NCBI GenBank assembly: GCA_017623675.1
Contig: JAGAOO010000056.1
Span: forward strand, 62,001 to 126,000
DNA length: 64,000 nucleotides
Source: Lachnospiraceae bacterium
Lineage (GTDB): Bacteria; Bacillota; Clostridia; Lachnospirales; Lachnospiraceae
Reading direction: 5' to 3'
Shown here: positions 63,328 through 64,000 of the stretch, piece by piece
Position numbering within the stretch: the first letter of the stretch is position 1
How the letters are laid out: each line of letters begins with the position of its first letter
Program-made: the position numbers and the translations under genes
Notes under the pieces: model-generated
Database searches by the model: none
What the model was told of the DNA's origin: nothing
What the model saw: only the letters and a program-made list of their open reading frames with translations

Positions 63328-64000
63328 ATGAGTATAGAAATGAATAATCCATGGTGGCTGTTATTGGTGCCGTTGGTAATTGCAGGACTGATAATTTCAC
63401 AGCGGTATTTCCGTATGCAGAACAAGGGAAGAAAAATTAAATATCTGGTTATGCGTGGGGTAATCGCGTCGTTATTAATCCTTACGCTATGTGGACTTAG
63501 CTTTAAGATTACAACAAAAAAGGTAACTACATTGTTTTTGGTTGATATGTCAGATAGCAATGAACAGAACCTGGAGGATATTGAAGCCTATATTCATGAT
63601 GCCATAGAGGATATGCCAAAAAAGAATCAGGCAGGAGTAGTTGTATTCGGTGATGATGTTTTAGTAGACCAGTTTGTAACAGATAAGAAGATTTTTTCGG
63701 AACTTACATCTACACCGGTGACAACTGCTACGAATCTGGAAAAGGCTGTATCCGCAGCATTGACCATATTCCCCGAAGATACTGCTAAACGTTTAGTATT
63801 GATTACAGACGGATTGGAGAATGCCGGCAGTGTTGAGAAAATGGCTGGTACTGTGACTTCACAGGATGTGGATGTTAAAGTAATTAAGCTGGAACAAAAT
63901 ATGGGGGAAGAGGTCTATGTCAGTAATCTGGAATTGCCGGAATATGTTCATGTTGGCGATGCATTTAATGTAAAGGTAACGATACAGAGCAATGTGTCTA
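63328..64000 (+). CDS. Second VWA membrane protein (3' end outside window)
   Basis: The ATG at 63328 has GGAGGA upstream. The 224 residues visible start with two membrane helices (NPWWLLLVPLVIAGLII near 7-23 and MRGVIASLLILTLCGLS near 43-59), then a VWA domain with LFLVDMSDSNEQ (DMSDS MIDAS) and LITDGLENAG, and from about 205 an Ig-like start. The usual architecture of such proteins continues into a GATase-like domain and a last helix. It ends the operon or leads on. Confidence 0.88.
   Translation, partial: MSIEMNNPWWLLLVPLVIAGLIISQRYFRMQNKGRKIKYLVMRGVIASLLILTLCGLSFKITTKKVTTLFLVDMSDSNEQNLEDIEAYIHDAIEDMPKKNQAGVVVFGDDVLVDQFVTDKKIFSELTSTPVTTATNLEKAVSAALTIFPEDTAKRLVLITDGLENAGSVEKMAGTVTSQDVDVKVIKLEQNMGEEVYVSNLELPEYVHVGDAFNVKVTIQSNVS

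Overview
The window looks like a stretch of chromosome from a low-GC, Gram-positive, anaerobic member of the Clostridia, most likely the Lachnospiraceae. The evidence is the set of genes rather than a marker gene. There are spoVAD and spoVAE germination genes, a NifU-like scaffold next to a GGGtGRT protein, a DUF362 ferredoxin protein, a cobalamin-dependent methionine synthase of the short anaerobe type, and the dnaG-rpoD-trmK-nif3 order typical of Firmicutes. No rRNA, tRNA, CRISPR array, prophage or insertion sequence was recognised.

Layout. 1-6.8 kb: a truncated PHP phosphoesterase, a DUF4190-like membrane protein, a probably highly expressed Fe-S scaffold/GGGtGRT pair, then a small low-GC accessory block (CPBP protease, flavodoxin-fold oxidoreductase, XRE regulator, lipoprotein). 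Two islands of short GC-rich inverted repeats bracket its first two genes. 6.9-13.9 kb: a secreted metzincin-like protein and a zinc-ribbon membrane protein, DUF362, a tandem-receiver protein, a TSUP permease, an acyltransferase and an XRE-AbrB fusion. 14-24.8 kb: spoVAD-spoVAE, a class A penicillin-binding protein with an extra C-terminal repeat domain, a YigZ family protein, BipA, Hsp33, a methyltransferase and two unassigned membrane proteins. 24.9-32.1 kb: a C39-like peptidase with a membrane-anchored MutS-like ATPase, a 697-residue orphan, a degenerate CbiE/CbiT-like protein and a GH25 lysozyme homologue that has lost its catalytic acids.

32.3-44 kb: metH, ilvN-ilvC, a Cys-rich miniprotein, a CorC/HlyC protein, an ABC-F ATPase with one degenerate ATP site, and a sugar-type ABC importer (binding protein plus two permeases, no ATPase) behind a 640-bp A-rich control region. 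44-51.4 kb: dgt, dnaG, rpoD, trmK, nif3 and a TGS-kinase fusion, all co-directional.

51.5-64 kb is the most intriguing part: one tightly packed co-directional run that begins with a response regulator and histidine kinase. It continues with an 827-residue membrane protein carrying a GATase-like domain, an ABC-2 ATPase and permease, a coiled-coil protein with a long Gly/Gln/Asn tandem repeat, a MoxR ATPase, a DUF58 protein and two BatA-type VWA membrane proteins, the last cut by the window edge. Overlapping or near-abutting genes suggest a single operon. I infer a two-component-controlled envelope machine joining an ABC exporter to a MoxR/VWA chaperone module; its substrate is unknown.
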